Source: Winogradskyella marina (GTDB lineage Bacteria; Bacteroidota; Bacteroidia; Flavobacteriales; Flavobacteriaceae). From it: DNA of 64,000 nt. Under the pieces are notes generated by a model. It saw only the letters and a program-made list of their open reading frames with translations. It was not told the DNA's origin and made no database searches. Made by a program: the position numbers and the translations under genes. Numbering within the stretch: position 1 is the stretch's first letter; every line of letters begins with the position of its first letter. This document shows positions 1 through 9,586 of this stretch, piece after piece. The stretch is taken from contig NZ_JADOET010000001.1 in NCBI RefSeq assembly GCF_015645385.1, positions 709,365-773,364 of the forward strand, read 5' to 3'.

Positions 1-108
1 AGATACATGCCTAAGTTCTTTATCTAACGGCAAGGATATTTAACGACAATCTATTTGTATAAAACCGTTAAAAATGGTATTATGTCCAGATACCAACAAA
101 ACAATTTA

Positions 109-1143
109 ATGAAAGACTTTGTAATCATAGGTGCCGCACAAGCCGGGCTTTCTATGGCTTATTTTCTAAAACAGAAACAAAAAGATTTTTTAATTATAGA
201 CCGCGAAGACCAAATTGGCGCCTCTTGGCTTAACCGTTGGGATTCGTTAAAATTATTTACACCAACAGAGTTTAATCATTTAGTAGGCATGCCGTTTCCG
301 GCTCCAAAAGGCCATTACCCAAATAAATTTGAAGTGGCAGCGTATTTTAAACAATATGTTGACACCTTTCAGTTCCCCATTCAGCTTAACACCTTAGCAG
401 AACGTATTGAAAAAAAGAACGACCATTTTATTATAACAACCAACCAAAAAGACATTTGCTGTAAACATATAATCATTGCAACAGGACCGTTTCATATTCC
501 TTACACACCTGAATTTCACAAAAAGCTATCAGATAGTATTTATCAAGTTCATAGCAATTATTATAAAACACCAGCGCAATTACAAAAAGGATCAACTTTG
601 GTAGTTGGTGGAGGTGATAGTGGTTTTCAAATTTTAGATGAAATTTCAAAAAACACCAAAGAAACCACCTATTTTTCGGGAAGTACAGATATTAGAACAT
701 TGCCACAAGAAATTTTAGGAAAAACCTTATGGTGGTGGTTTACCATTACTGGGTTTTTAAGTTTTAGTAAAACTTCATGGATAGGGAAAAAGATAAGCGA
801 ATCGAAGCAACCCATTATTGGTACAGATGTAAAAAGTATAATAAATCGTGATAATGTAGAAACGGTTGGACACACACTAGATGCTGAAGCAAACACCATT
901 AAAACAGCTACTAAGGAGCTAACTGACATAAAAAATATTATTTGGGCAACAGGTTATAAACCAAATTTTAAATGGATTGAAAATCTAGAACTCGCTGAAG
1001 ACGGTTATCCTAAACACCATAGAGGTATAAGCACCACAGAAGGCCTTTACTTTATTGGTTTACCTTGGTTACACACACGCGGTTCTGCAACATTAGGCGG
1101 TATTAAAAAAGATGCCAAATATTTAGCCAACAAAATTCTATAA
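109..1143 (+). CDS. FAD/NAD(P)-dependent flavoprotein monooxygenase, CzcO-like
   Basis: This 344-residue protein looks like a two-dinucleotide-fold flavoprotein monooxygenase. The N-terminus carries an FAD-binding IIGAAQAG loop directly after the start, a second Rossmann loop VVGGGDSG lies near residue 180 for NAD(P)H, and the ATGYKPNF motif near residue 290 is the usual third signature of this superfamily. I chose the ATG at 109 because the FAD beta strand begins three residues later; upstream in-frame starts at 55 (TTG) and 82 (ATG) are possible but add an unconserved-looking tail. It lies just upstream of a heavy-metal efflux operon, which fits the CzcO label, but a substrate cannot be deduced. 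Family confident, role unknown. Confidence 0.8.
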   Translation: MKDFVIIGAAQAGLSMAYFLKQKQKDFLIIDREDQIGASWLNRWDSLKLFTPTEFNHLVGMPFPAPKGHYPNKFEVAAYFKQYVDTFQFPIQLNTLAERIEKKNDHFIITTNQKDICCKHIIIATGPFHIPYTPEFHKKLSDSIYQVHSNYYKTPAQLQKGSTLVVGGGDSGFQILDEISKNTKETTYFSGSTDIRTLPQEILGKTLWWWFTITGFLSFSKTSWIGKKISESKQPIIGTDVKSIINRDNVETVGHTLDAEANTIKTATKELTDIKNIIWATGYKPNFKWIENLELAEDGYPKHHRGISTTEGLYFIGLPWLHTRGSATLGGIKKDAKYLANKIL

Positions 1144-1216
1144 CTAACTACAATAGAATCATTTAAAATAACAACTTATTTAATAGCCATGTAACATTTA
1201 TGACATAATTATTAGC

Positions 1217-1225
1217 TAAAATTTG
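1217..1225 (+). promoter_or_regulatory. candidate -7 promoter box for metal-efflux operon
   Basis: TAAAATTTG sits 17 bases before the ATG at 1242 and resembles the Bacteroidota -7 box TAnnTTTG with one extra spacer base. No clear -33 TTG is seen. Transcription would start near 1232 and leave a very short leader. Confidence 0.4.
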
Positions 1226-1241
1226 TACCTTCGTAAATGTT

Positions 1242-1631
1242 ATGACTAAATTGGTGGCTTTTACATATTCACTATTGATACTGTTCCAAAGTTTCAATAT
1301 CAGCTTAGAAGACTTTTCTAAGTTTGGTGTTTTATTGGAGCATGCGGACTATCATAAAGAAATGTATGGGGACACTTTTTTTGAATTTTTAACAGAGCAT
1401 TATGGTGATGCTAAAGTCACCCACGATAACGACCATAAAGAGCACGAAGACTTACCTTTTAAAGATGCACATCACATTTGTTCGCATATCAGTCCGGTTT
1501 TTATAAACACGGCTATTACTTACGATTTTACGCAACAAGATTTTGTAAAAATTCCTTTCAACTTTTACTATACAGACTCTCATACTAACTTTGAGAAATC
1601 TTCTGTTTTTCAACCGCCTAAACACGCCTAA
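1242..1631 (+). CDS. small His-rich, probably exported protein ahead of metal-efflux genes
   Basis: The 129-residue product starts with a hydrophobic stretch (residues 4-18) that could be a signal or anchor, then a polar body with 11 histidines, including the clusters THDNDHKEHED and DAHHICSH. Such clusters suggest metal binding. The gene is the first of the run that continues with the RND pump 68 bases downstream and the adaptor, so it is probably a periplasmic metal-handling accessory or sensor of the efflux system. No named family is recognised. Function is inferred from composition and context only. Confidence 0.7.
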   Translation: MTKLVAFTYSLLILFQSFNISLEDFSKFGVLLEHADYHKEMYGDTFFEFLTEHYGDAKVTHDNDHKEHEDLPFKDAHHICSHISPVFINTAITYDFTQQDFVKIPFNFYYTDSHTNFEKSSVFQPPKHA

Positions 1632-1648
1632 TTCATTTTAGATTTAAT

Positions 1649-1670
1649 CCTGTTTTTTTTACAAAACAGG
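1649..1670 (+). other. RNA hairpin between His-rich gene and RND pump gene
   Basis: Arms CCTGTTTT and AAAACAGG form a perfect 8-bp stem with a 6-base loop. No U-run follows, so it is more likely an mRNA stability or partial-attenuation element than a full terminator. Confidence 0.5.
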
Positions 1671-1699
1671 CAATCATTATTTCTTAATTTTTATGAATT

Positions 1700-4600
1700 A
1701 TGTTAGAATACATTATAAAATTCAGCTTAAAAAATAAGCTGATTATTTTCCTATTTACAGCTTTTATTGTTGGTTTCGGTATCTTTTCCTTAACGCAAAT
1801 TCCTATTGGAGCTGTACCCGATATTACCAACAACCAAGTGCAGGTTATTACCACCTCGCGAAATTTATCAACCCAAGATGTTGAACAATTTATCACCTAC
1901 CCCGTAGAATTAGAAATGGCGAATTTACCTGGCGTAGAAGAAATTCGTTCGGTATCTAAATTCGGTTTATCCGTCGTCACCATTGTTTTTGAAGACGCTA
2001 TGGGAACCTACTTACCCAGACAATTAATCGCGGAAAAAATAAAGTCGGCCTCCGAAAAAATCCCTGAAGGTTTTGGCAGCCCAGAAATGGGACCCATTAC
2101 CACAGGTTTAGGTGAAATTTACCAATACATTTTAGATGTAAAACCGGATTATAAAGACCAATATTCAGCAACTGACTTAAGAACCATTCAAGATTGGATA
2201 GTAAAGCGGCAACTATCCGGGATTCCTGGTGTGGTTGAAGTGAATACTTGGGGTGGATTTTTAAAACAGTATGAAGTGGCTATTAACCCGAAGCAATTAA
2301 ACGCCATGGATATTTCAATTTCTGAAATTTACGAGGCACTAGAAAAAAACAATTCCGTTGCTGGTGGTGGTTATATTGAAAAAAATGATGAAGCCTTTTT
2401 TATACGTGGCGAAGGTTTAGTAAAATCTCTAACAGACATAGAAAATATTGTTGTTAAAAACACCAGCACACCAATTTACATCAAAGATGTTGCTAAGGTT
2501 GATTTTGGCAGTGCCACACGCTTTGGAGCCATTACCGGAAACGGGGAAGGCGAAAAGGTTTTAGGGCAAATTATGATGATTAAAGATGGTAATTCGAAAG
2601 CCGTAATCGATGCCGTAAAAGAACGTGTGACTTCTATTCAGCATACCTTACCAGAGGGCGTTTATATCAATGGTTTTTTAGAACGAAGCGAACTGATAAA
2701 CAAAACCACATTTACGGTGTCTGAAAATTTAATCCTCGGTTCACTTATTGTCATTTTTGTAGTGGTCTTATTGTTAGGAAATTTACGTTCTGGCTTGGTC
2801 GTCGCTTCAGTTATTCCTTTGAGTTTATTGTTTGCCATTTCTATGATGAATGTATTTGGCGTAGATGCCAATTTAATGAGTCTTGGCGCTATTGATTTCG
2901 GAATTATTATTGATGGTGCTGTTATCATTGTAGAGTTTATTGCCTTTCGAATAATTTCAAAAAGTGACCAACTAAAAACAATCAACAAACACGAAAGACA
3001 GACCGAAATTGACAATATTACCCTAAAAAGTGCTTCAAAAATGATGAATTCGGCCATTTTTGGGCAATTAATCATCCTCATTGTTTTTATTCCTATCTTA
3101 ACACTAACTGGTGTGGAAGGCAAAATGTTTAAACCCATGGCACTCACCTTTAGCTTCGCGCTCGTTGGTGCTATGCTTTTGTGTTTAACCTATGTGCCCG
3201 TAGTAGCATCCTTATTTTTAAAACCTAGCCAACCATCTTCAAAGAATGTTTCGGTACGCTTAATGAATTTTATCAAAAAAGGGTACGAACCTATTATCCG
3301 TTGGTCTTTAGCTCACAAAAAAATAGTCCTTAGTCTTTCTGGAGTTTTATTGGTAATAAGTGCATTTATTTTTAGCAAAATGGGTGGCGAATTTATACCG
3401 ACTCTAGATGAAGGTGATTTTGTAATTCAGCCCGTTCTTAAAACAGGAACCTCCCTCGGAAAAACCATAGAAATCACTACAAAAATAGAACAAATATTAA
3501 TCGATAATTTTCCTGAAGTAGAACAAGTCGTATCCCGAATTGGTGCAGCGGAAGTCCCTACCGACCCCATGTCCATGGAACAAAGTGATATAATTATAAA
3601 ATTAAAACCCAAAAAAGAATGGGTTTCAGCAAATAGCAAAGACGAATTAGCCGAGAAATTTAAAGGTGCTTTAGCAGTAATTCCTGGGATGGAAATAGAA
3701 TTTACCCAACCTATTGAAATGCGATTTAACGAACTTATTACAGGTGTAAGAGCTGATGTTGCTATTAAAATTTTTGGGGAAGATTTATCAGTTTTAGCAA
3801 AAAAAGCCAATGAGGTTAAATCCTTAATAGCACATGTAGAAGGAGCATCTGATATTGTGGTAGAAAAAGTAGAAGGTTTACCTCAAATGAGCGTGGTGTA
3901 CAATAGACATAAAATAGCCCGTTATGGCCTTAACATTTCAGATATTAATAATCTTATTTCTATGGGATTTGCTGGTAAAACCATTGGGAATGTCTTTGAA
4001 GGTGAAAAACGATTTGATTTCGTAGTTAGATTAGATGAAAACAGTAGAAAAAATCTTGAAAGTCTTCAGAACTTATATGTCGATGTGCCCAATGGTAGCA
4101 AGATTCCTTTGCGTGAATTAGCAACGATTACTTACACGGAAGGTCCTGCAAAAATTTCGAGAGATGATACCAAACGTAGAATCGTTGTTGGCGTAAATGT
4201 TAGAAATAGAGATTTAGAATCGGTAGTGACAGAGGTTAGAACTATTCTCGATACGCAATTACAACTTCCGGTGGGTTACAACATTACATATGGTGGTCAG
4301 TTTGAAAATCTTCAAAGTGCTAAAGACCGTTTGCTTGTTGTAATTCCCATAGCATTGATTCTAATTTTTGTACTCTTATATTTTGCATTTCATTCCGTAA
4401 AAGAAGCTCTAATAGTGTATTCTGCCATTCCGCTAGCTGCTGTTGGAGGTGTGTTGTTATTATGGTTACGCGACTTACCATTTAGTATTTCTGCAGGGGT
4501 TGGTTTTATTGCTCTATTTGGTATTGCCGTACTAAACGGTATTGTGCTCATAGAACATTTTAAGGCGTTACACGATGAGGAAGGCATGAATGATATTGAA

Positions 4601-6022
4601 GCGCTTGTAAAGCGTGGAACAACGGAACGTTTAAGACCTGTATTATTAACAGCTTCGGCTGCGGCCTTAGGATTTTTACCTATGGCTATTTCTACTAGTG
4701 CAGGTGCAGAAGTACAGCGTCCATTAGCCACGGTAGTGATTGGCGGCCTGTTTACTGCCACTATTTTAACCTTAGTGGTCTTACCCGTTCTATATACATG
4801 GTATAAAAATAAAACAGCCCATAAGATGAATAAAACAACAGTAGTCACTATCCTTGGTTTTCTATTTATGTGGCAAGGCAATGCCCAAACACCACTTACG
4901 GTAGAGCAAACTTTAGAGGTCGCTATAGCGAATAATGCCCATTTAAAAGCTTCACATTTAGAAATTGAAAAAAGGGATGCTTTGGTTGCAAGTGCTTTTA
5001 ATTTTAATAAAACGGCGTTGTATTATAATTATGACGAGAGCAACTTAGCAGCGAACAACAAACCTTTAAAAGTATTTGGAATTGCTCAAGATTTTAAATT
5101 TCCAACGGCTTATTTTGCAGATAAAAAAGCGAACAAAGCCAGAGTAGATTTAGAAACCTCTAGATACAATATTCAATTACAACAGCTTAAAAAACAAGTT
5201 TATTCTAGTTATTATCAATTAGGTTATGCGAAACAAAAGGCAGAAACCTATCGATTTTTAGATAGTTTATATCATGATTTTGCGCAGAAATCTGCACGAC
5301 GTTTTGAACTTGGCGAGACCAATTATTTAGAAACCATCACGGCCGAATCTAAGCAAAAGCAATTGCGAACCTTGTATAAGCAAGCACTGCAAGATGTTGC
5401 ATATTCAAAAGAGCAATTAAAAGCAATTGTACAAGTCGACACTATTGTTATAATAGACCAGGACTTAGACCAATTAGAATTAAACAGTCCTTCGCTTCAA
5501 GATAATTCTGGTTTACGCTATTTCGAAAATGCCGAAAATTACCAGAATGCTCTTTATAAATCCGAAAAGCAAAGTCTTCTACCCGACCTTAGTTTCGAAT
5601 ATTTTCAAGGAACCAACGACCAATTAAATGATAATATTAGAGGCTATCAATTCGGGCTAAAAATTCCCTTATTATTCTTTGGAAATTCTTCAAAAATCAA
5701 AGCCTCTAAAATTGCCAAAGACATCATTGTAGAGCAGAAACAAGATTATGAAGTGCAATTAAATTCAAAATACAAATCGTTGCTCACCACACTACAGAAA
5801 TTTGAAGAAGCTATTCACTATTACAATACCCAAGGCAAACGCTTAAAAAATGAAATTATTAAAACAGCCAATAGAACCTTTAAAGAAGGTGAAATTGACT
5901 TTTTTCAATACATCCAAAGTTTAGAAACCGCTACAGACATTGAGCTCACGTATCTCGATAATCTAAATGCGTACAACCAAACTGTTATTAGTATTAATCA
6001 CCTTATTTTAAATCAATTTTAA
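1700..6022 (+). CDS. CzcA/CusA-family heavy-metal RND efflux pump fused to a TolC-like outer-membrane channel domain
   Basis: At 1440 residues this is about 400 longer than a normal HME-RND pump. Residues 1 to about 1035 are the inner-membrane proton-driven pump with two sets of six membrane helices. The fourth helix carries DFGIIIDGAV with Asp399 and Asp405, resembling the divalent-cation (Zn/Co/Cd/Ni) branch rather than the Cu/Ag branch. From residue 1043 a Met begins a stretch that looks like a complete signal peptide ending NAQ, followed by two outer-membrane-factor repeats rich in long helices. Pump-channel fusions are known in Bacteroidota. The adaptor gene follows after 2 bases, so one operon encodes all three layers of the exporter. 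The asparagine usual after the VIIVE motif is replaced by Phe. Metal specificity is inferred. Confidence 0.93.
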   Translation: MLEYIIKFSLKNKLIIFLFTAFIVGFGIFSLTQIPIGAVPDITNNQVQVITTSRNLSTQDVEQFITYPVELEMANLPGVEEIRSVSKFGLSVVTIVFEDAMGTYLPRQLIAEKIKSASEKIPEGFGSPEMGPITTGLGEIYQYILDVKPDYKDQYSATDLRTIQDWIVKRQLSGIPGVVEVNTWGGFLKQYEVAINPKQLNAMDISISEIYEALEKNNSVAGGGYIEKNDEAFFIRGEGLVKSLTDIENIVVKNTSTPIYIKDVAKVDFGSATRFGAITGNGEGEKVLGQIMMIKDGNSKAVIDAVKERVTSIQHTLPEGVYINGFLERSELINKTTFTVSENLILGSLIVIFVVVLLLGNLRSGLVVASVIPLSLLFAISMMNVFGVDANLMSLGAIDFGIIIDGAVIIVEFIAFRIISKSDQLKTINKHERQTEIDNITLKSASKMMNSAIFGQLIILIVFIPILTLTGVEGKMFKPMALTFSFALVGAMLLCLTYVPVVASLFLKPSQPSSKNVSVRLMNFIKKGYEPIIRWSLAHKKIVLSLSGVLLVISAFIFSKMGGEFIPTLDEGDFVIQPVLKTGTSLGKTIEITTKIEQILIDNFPEVEQVVSRIGAAEVPTDPMSMEQSDIIIKLKPKKEWVSANSKDELAEKFKGALAVIPGMEIEFTQPIEMRFNELITGVRADVAIKIFGEDLSVLAKKANEVKSLIAHVEGASDIVVEKVEGLPQMSVVYNRHKIARYGLNISDINNLISMGFAGKTIGNVFEGEKRFDFVVRLDENSRKNLESLQNLYVDVPNGSKIPLRELATITYTEGPAKISRDDTKRRIVVGVNVRNRDLESVVTEVRTILDTQLQLPVGYNITYGGQFENLQSAKDRLLVVIPIALILIFVLLYFAFHSVKEALIVYSAIPLAAVGGVLLLWLRDLPFSISAGVGFIALFGIAVLNGIVLIEHFKALHDEEGMNDIEALVKRGTTERLRPVLLTASAAALGFLPMAISTSAGAEVQRPLATVVIGGLFTATILTLVVLPVLYTWYKNKTAHKMNKTTVVTILGFLFMWQGNAQTPLTVEQTLEVAIANNAHLKASHLEIEKRDALVASAFNFNKTALYYNYDESNLAANNKPLKVFGIAQDFKFPTAYFADKKANKARVDLETSRYNIQLQQLKKQVYSSYYQLGYAKQKAETYRFLDSLYHDFAQKSARRFELGETNYLETITAESKQKQLRTLYKQALQDVAYSKEQLKAIVQVDTIVIIDQDLDQLELNSPSLQDNSGLRYFENAENYQNALYKSEKQSLLPDLSFEYFQGTNDQLNDNIRGYQFGLKIPLLFFGNSSKIKASKIAKDIIVEQKQDYEVQLNSKYKSLLTTLQKFEEAIHYYNTQGKRLKNEIIKTANRTFKEGEIDFFQYIQSLETATDIELTYLDNLNAYNQTVISINHLILNQF

Positions 6023-6024
6023 AG

Positions 6025-7170
6025 ATGAAATATTTATATATACTCTTATTCGCCGTGCTATTTACAGCCTGCGGAAACGAAAAAAACAATGAAGTCGAAG
6101 TCGCACCGACAAAAGCAGACCATGACCACATTACCGTTACTAAAGCCCAATTTGAAAGTGAAAATATGGTGTTTGGAAACTTAAGTGAATTCGATTTTAA
6201 CGAAAGCATCAAGGTCAACGGCATGATAGATGTACCACCACAAAGCAAATCGAGCATTTCTACGTTTATAGGTGGCTATATTACCAAAACACCTTTATTA
6301 ATTGGTGACAGTGTTACAAAAGGGCAAGCCTTAGTCACACTTGAAAATCCTGAATATGTTGAAATTCAACAAAACTATCTTGAAGTCGCAGAGCAGTTGA
6401 ATTACTTAAAATCGGAATTCAACAGACAAAAAACCTTGTTTGATGAGCAAATAACCTCAGAGAAAAATTATCTCAAAGCAGAAAGTACCTACAAGAGTAA
6501 TTTGGCCCATTATAATGGCTTACGCAAAAAACTGCAAATGATGAATATTAGTCCAAAGCAAGTAGAAGCAGGCCGAATTTCATCTCAAATCACGTTGTAT
6601 TCACCAATTTCTGGCGCTGTAAGTAAGGTTAACGTAAGTAATGGGGCTTACGTAGCGCCAAGCGATGTAATTTTAGAAATTGTGGATACGGACCACATTC
6701 ATTTAGAATTGGAAGTTTTTGAAAAAGACGTTATGAAAATCAAAAAAGGTCAAAGCATTCGTTTTCAAATTCCAGAAGCCTCAAATGAAACTTTTGGCGC
6801 AGAAATTCATTTGGTGGGTACCACTATTGATCCAACAAGCAGACGAGTACAAGTGCATGGTCATGTGCATAATGAAGCGCACAATTTTATTGTAGGCATG
6901 TTTGTAGAAGCAGAAATTATCACCGAAAGCAACCAACAAATGGGTTTACCCAAAGACGCTTTAATACCCTTAGAAGACGGCACCTATGTTTTAATTTTGG
7001 ACGAAGAAAAAGAAGGTGAATTTCATCTTAAAAAAGTAAAACTGGAAATAGGAAAACAAACTGAAGATGCTGTTGAAGTTTTAAATACAGACGAGTTAAA
7101 AAACAAACAACTATTAATTAAAGGCAAAGGTATGTTGCTGAATGAAAGCGAAGGAGGTCATAGCCACTAG
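6025..7170 (+). CDS. RND efflux periplasmic adaptor lipoprotein (CzcB/CusB family)
   Basis: The 381-residue membrane-fusion protein has a lipoprotein signal peptide with lipobox FTAC (Cys16), so it is anchored by lipid. A biotinyl-lipoyl-like segment around residues 75-105 (IGGYITKTPLLIGDSVTKGQ) is followed by a coiled-coil hairpin near residues 110-180, a second lipoyl half, then beta-barrel and membrane-proximal domains. The C-terminus ends GGHSH, a possible metal-binding tail. It starts 2 bases after the pump gene, which implies translational coupling, and it links the pump to the TolC-like domain. Assignment to the family is firm; the transported metal is not known. Confidence 0.92.
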   Translation: MKYLYILLFAVLFTACGNEKNNEVEVAPTKADHDHITVTKAQFESENMVFGNLSEFDFNESIKVNGMIDVPPQSKSSISTFIGGYITKTPLLIGDSVTKGQALVTLENPEYVEIQQNYLEVAEQLNYLKSEFNRQKTLFDEQITSEKNYLKAESTYKSNLAHYNGLRKKLQMMNISPKQVEAGRISSQITLYSPISGAVSKVNVSNGAYVAPSDVILEIVDTDHIHLELEVFEKDVMKIKKGQSIRFQIPEASNETFGAEIHLVGTTIDPTSRRVQVHGHVHNEAHNFIVGMFVEAEIITESNQQMGLPKDALIPLEDGTYVLILDEEKEGEFHLKKVKLEIGKQTEDAVEVLNTDELKNKQLLIKGKGMLLNESEGGHSH

Positions 7171-7275
7171 AAAATTAAATTTGCATTTTAAACGCAACCT
7201 TTTGTTGTATTAGGTATCTATAAAATATAAATTATTGAAACAAATCAAAAATCATCAATCTATCAAAATCAACTT

Positions 7276-7863
7276 ATGAAATCATCACTTTTTGCTCTAT
7301 TTCTGCTATTTTCTATCTTAACCACTTATGCCCAAACACAAATTGAGGACACCTCTAAAGAGTCAGAAATTTCAACCAACCTGTTAGATTTGGTCATTGC
7401 AGGAACTTTAAATGTGAATTATGAGCGTTTATACGACAACAATCAATCGCTATATATTGGTGCTAACTTCTTCGATAGTTATGCATATTATGATGTTGGT
7501 TATATTGATAAAACTACAGCTATGAGTTTAAATGCGGCATATCTTGTTTATTTTTCAAAACATAAAGACCATGCCGGTTTTTTCTTTTTTCCACAACTTA
7601 AAGCAAGAACAGGAGAAATTTCGGTGGATGACGGTTACTATTATTATAATGATGGTTTTTCTGAATCTTATGTTGAAGATAAATATACTTATGATGTTTC
7701 AGGTATTTCTGCAGGATTTGGGATTGGCCATAAATGGATGTTTAGCAATAAATTCACCTTAACTCTTAAAGGTGATGTAGCAAGAAACTTAGGGAATTTT
7801 GATACCGATTATTTAAGTAATGTTGAATTACGATTTGGTGTTAACTTTGGTTATCGTTTTTAA
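7276..7863 (+). CDS. small outer-membrane beta-barrel protein, unknown function
   Basis: The 195-residue product has a clear signal peptide ending TYAQ and an aromatic, alternating-strand body ending in the sequence GVNFGYRF, with a terminal Phe typical of outer-membrane beta-barrels. No specific porin family is recognised. A TAAATTTG -7-like box at 7176-7183 may give it its own promoter downstream of the efflux operon, and a strong terminator follows at 7886. It may be co-expressed with the efflux genes or independent. Confidence 0.7.
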   Translation: MKSSLFALFLLFSILTTYAQTQIEDTSKESEISTNLLDLVIAGTLNVNYERLYDNNQSLYIGANFFDSYAYYDVGYIDKTTAMSLNAAYLVYFSKHKDHAGFFFFPQLKARTGEISVDDGYYYYNDGFSESYVEDKYTYDVSGISAGFGIGHKWMFSNKFTLTLKGDVARNLGNFDTDYLSNVELRFGVNFGYRF

Positions 7864-7885
7864 CAGATAGTATATTTATAAAAAC

Positions 7886-7918
7886 AAAATGTCCAAATGA
7901 TTAGAATTTGGACATTTT
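7886..7918. terminator. bidirectional intrinsic terminator
   Basis: A perfect 13-bp stem (AAAATGTCCAAAT with its complement ATTTGGACATTTT) and a 7-base loop lies between the convergent beta-barrel gene and glyS, with A and T flanks that serve both strands. Confidence 0.85.
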
Positions 7919-7926
7919 TAGTATTT

Positions 7927-7964
7927 GAGATTCCTTCCCAATAATTATCGGGATTCGCAGGAAC
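7927..7964. repeat. dispersed repeat, GAGATTCC...GCAGGAA type
   Basis: A copy of a short element that also occurs at 18483 and 63127; it begins GAGATTCC and ends GCAGGAAC and holds an imperfect internal palindrome. It abuts the 3' end of glyS. Confidence 0.5.
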
Positions 7965-7967
7965 TTA

Positions 7968-9509
7968 TTATTTCATTTTCTTCAGCCAATGCTTCACATC
8001 AACCTCAGCTTTTATAATATCTTTTAAATCTTCAATCTTTACACGTTTTTGTTCCATAGTATCTCTATGACGAATGGTAACCGATTGATCTTCTAACGTA
8101 TCATGATCTACGGTAATACAGAATGGTGTTCCGTTAGCATCTTGTCTTCTATAACGTCTTCCAACGGCATCTTTTTCATCGTAAGTGACGTTAAAATCCC
8201 ATTTTAAATCTTCAACAATTTGTTTTGCGATTTCTGGCAAACCATCCTTTTTAACTAATGGTAAAATCGCTGCTTTATTAGGCGCTAAAACTGCTGGTAA
8301 TTTTAAAACGGTTCTTGTGGTATTGTTGTCTAATTCTTCTTCAACCAAAGCATTTGAAAAAACAGCCAAGAACATACGATCTAAACCAATAGACGTTTCT
8401 AAAACATAAGGCGTATAACTTGCGTTATCTTCATGGTCAAAATACTGTAATTTTTTACCTGAAAATTCTTCATGTTGTTTTAAATCGAAATCGGTACGTG
8501 AGTGAATACCTTCTAACTCTTTAAACCCAAATGGAAATCTAAACTCAATATCTGTCGCAGCATCTGCGTAATGCGCTAATTTTTCGTGATCGTGAAAACG
8601 GTAATTCTCTTCACCTAAACCAAGAGATTTATGCCATTTTAATCGTTCTTCTTTCCAATACTCAAACCACTTTAACTGTGTACCTGGTTTTATGAAATAT
8701 TGCATTTCCATTTGCTCAAACTCACGCATTCTAAAAATAAACTGTCTTGCAACAATCTCGTTTCTAAAAGCTTTTCCGGTTTGTGCTATTCCAAAAGGAA
8801 TCTTCATACGTCCTGTTTTCTGAACGTTTAAGAAGTTTACAAAAATACCTTGTGCTGTTTCTGGTCTTAAATATAAGTCAATTGCTGTATCGGCAGAAGC
8901 ACCAAGTTTTGTTCCAAACATTAGGTTAAATTGCTTAACATCTGTCCAGTTTTTACTACCTGCAACAGGACAAGCAATCCCCAATTCTTCAATTAAGGCT
9001 TTAACATCAGCTAAATCTTCTTTTTCTAAAGACTGACCTAAACGTTTTAAAATTGAATTGATTTTTTCTTGATAACCTACTACACGTGGATTAGTTGATA
9101 AAAACTCATCTTTATTAAAAGCATCACCAAAGCGTTTTGCTGCTTTTTTGACTTCTTTTTCAATTTTAGTTTCAATTTTAGCACAATAATCTTCCACTAA
9201 AACATCTGCTCTATAACGTTTTTTAGAATCCTTATTATCAATTAAAGGGTCACTGAATGCATCTACGTGTCCAGAAGCTTTCCAAGTGGTTGGGTGCATA
9301 AATATTGAAGCATCTAAACCCACAATATTATCGTGCATTTGCACCATTGATTTCCACCAATAGTCTCTAATATTTTTCTTTAATTCTACTCCATTTTGAG
9401 CATAATCGTACACTGCACTTAGTCCATCGTAGATTTCACTACTCTGAAACACGTAACCATACTCCTTTGCGTGAGAGATTACTTTTTTAAATTGATCGTC
9501 GTTTGCCAT
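7968..9509 (-). CDS. glyS: glycine--tRNA ligase (class II, single-chain dimeric type)
   Basis: This 513-residue enzyme charges tRNA-Gly with glycine. It is the single-chain eukaryote/archaea-like alpha2 form rather than the two-subunit GlyQ/GlyS enzyme. Class II motifs are visible: the N-terminal YGYVFQSSEIYDG, motif 2 in FRNEIVARQFIFRMREFEQME with the R..E..FE core, and motif 3 near ETSIGLDRMFLAVF. The C-terminal anticodon-binding domain (LAPNKAAILPL onward) is complete. The start at 9509 gives MANDDQFKKV, normal for the family. The gene is flanked on both sides by intrinsic terminators, so it is probably monocistronic. Confidence 0.96.
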   Translation of the reverse strand: MANDDQFKKVISHAKEYGYVFQSSEIYDGLSAVYDYAQNGVELKKNIRDYWWKSMVQMHDNIVGLDASIFMHPTTWKASGHVDAFSDPLIDNKDSKKRYRADVLVEDYCAKIETKIEKEVKKAAKRFGDAFNKDEFLSTNPRVVGYQEKINSILKRLGQSLEKEDLADVKALIEELGIACPVAGSKNWTDVKQFNLMFGTKLGASADTAIDLYLRPETAQGIFVNFLNVQKTGRMKIPFGIAQTGKAFRNEIVARQFIFRMREFEQMEMQYFIKPGTQLKWFEYWKEERLKWHKSLGLGEENYRFHDHEKLAHYADAATDIEFRFPFGFKELEGIHSRTDFDLKQHEEFSGKKLQYFDHEDNASYTPYVLETSIGLDRMFLAVFSNALVEEELDNNTTRTVLKLPAVLAPNKAAILPLVKKDGLPEIAKQIVEDLKWDFNVTYDEKDAVGRRYRRQDANGTPFCITVDHDTLEDQSVTIRHRDTMEQKRVKIEDLKDIIKAEVDVKHWLKKMK

Positions 9510-9524
9510 AATACTGCAAAAATA

Positions 9525-9555
9525 AAAAACCGCTCTGACTAACAGAACGGTTTTT
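9525..9555 (-). terminator. intrinsic terminator downstream of the coiled-coil gene
   Basis: AAAAACCG and CGGTTTTT pair, extended by TCTG with CAGA after one mismatch, around a 5-base loop. On the minus strand it follows the gene ending at 9587 and precedes glyS. Confidence 0.8.
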
Positions 9556-9586
9556 CAAAAATTATATGTTTAATTGTATGAATTAT

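Noticed and set aside
2662..3147. 161-codon minus-strand frame inside the RND pump gene
   Set aside because: It is an opposite-strand shadow of a strongly conserved membrane-protein region with no independent features.
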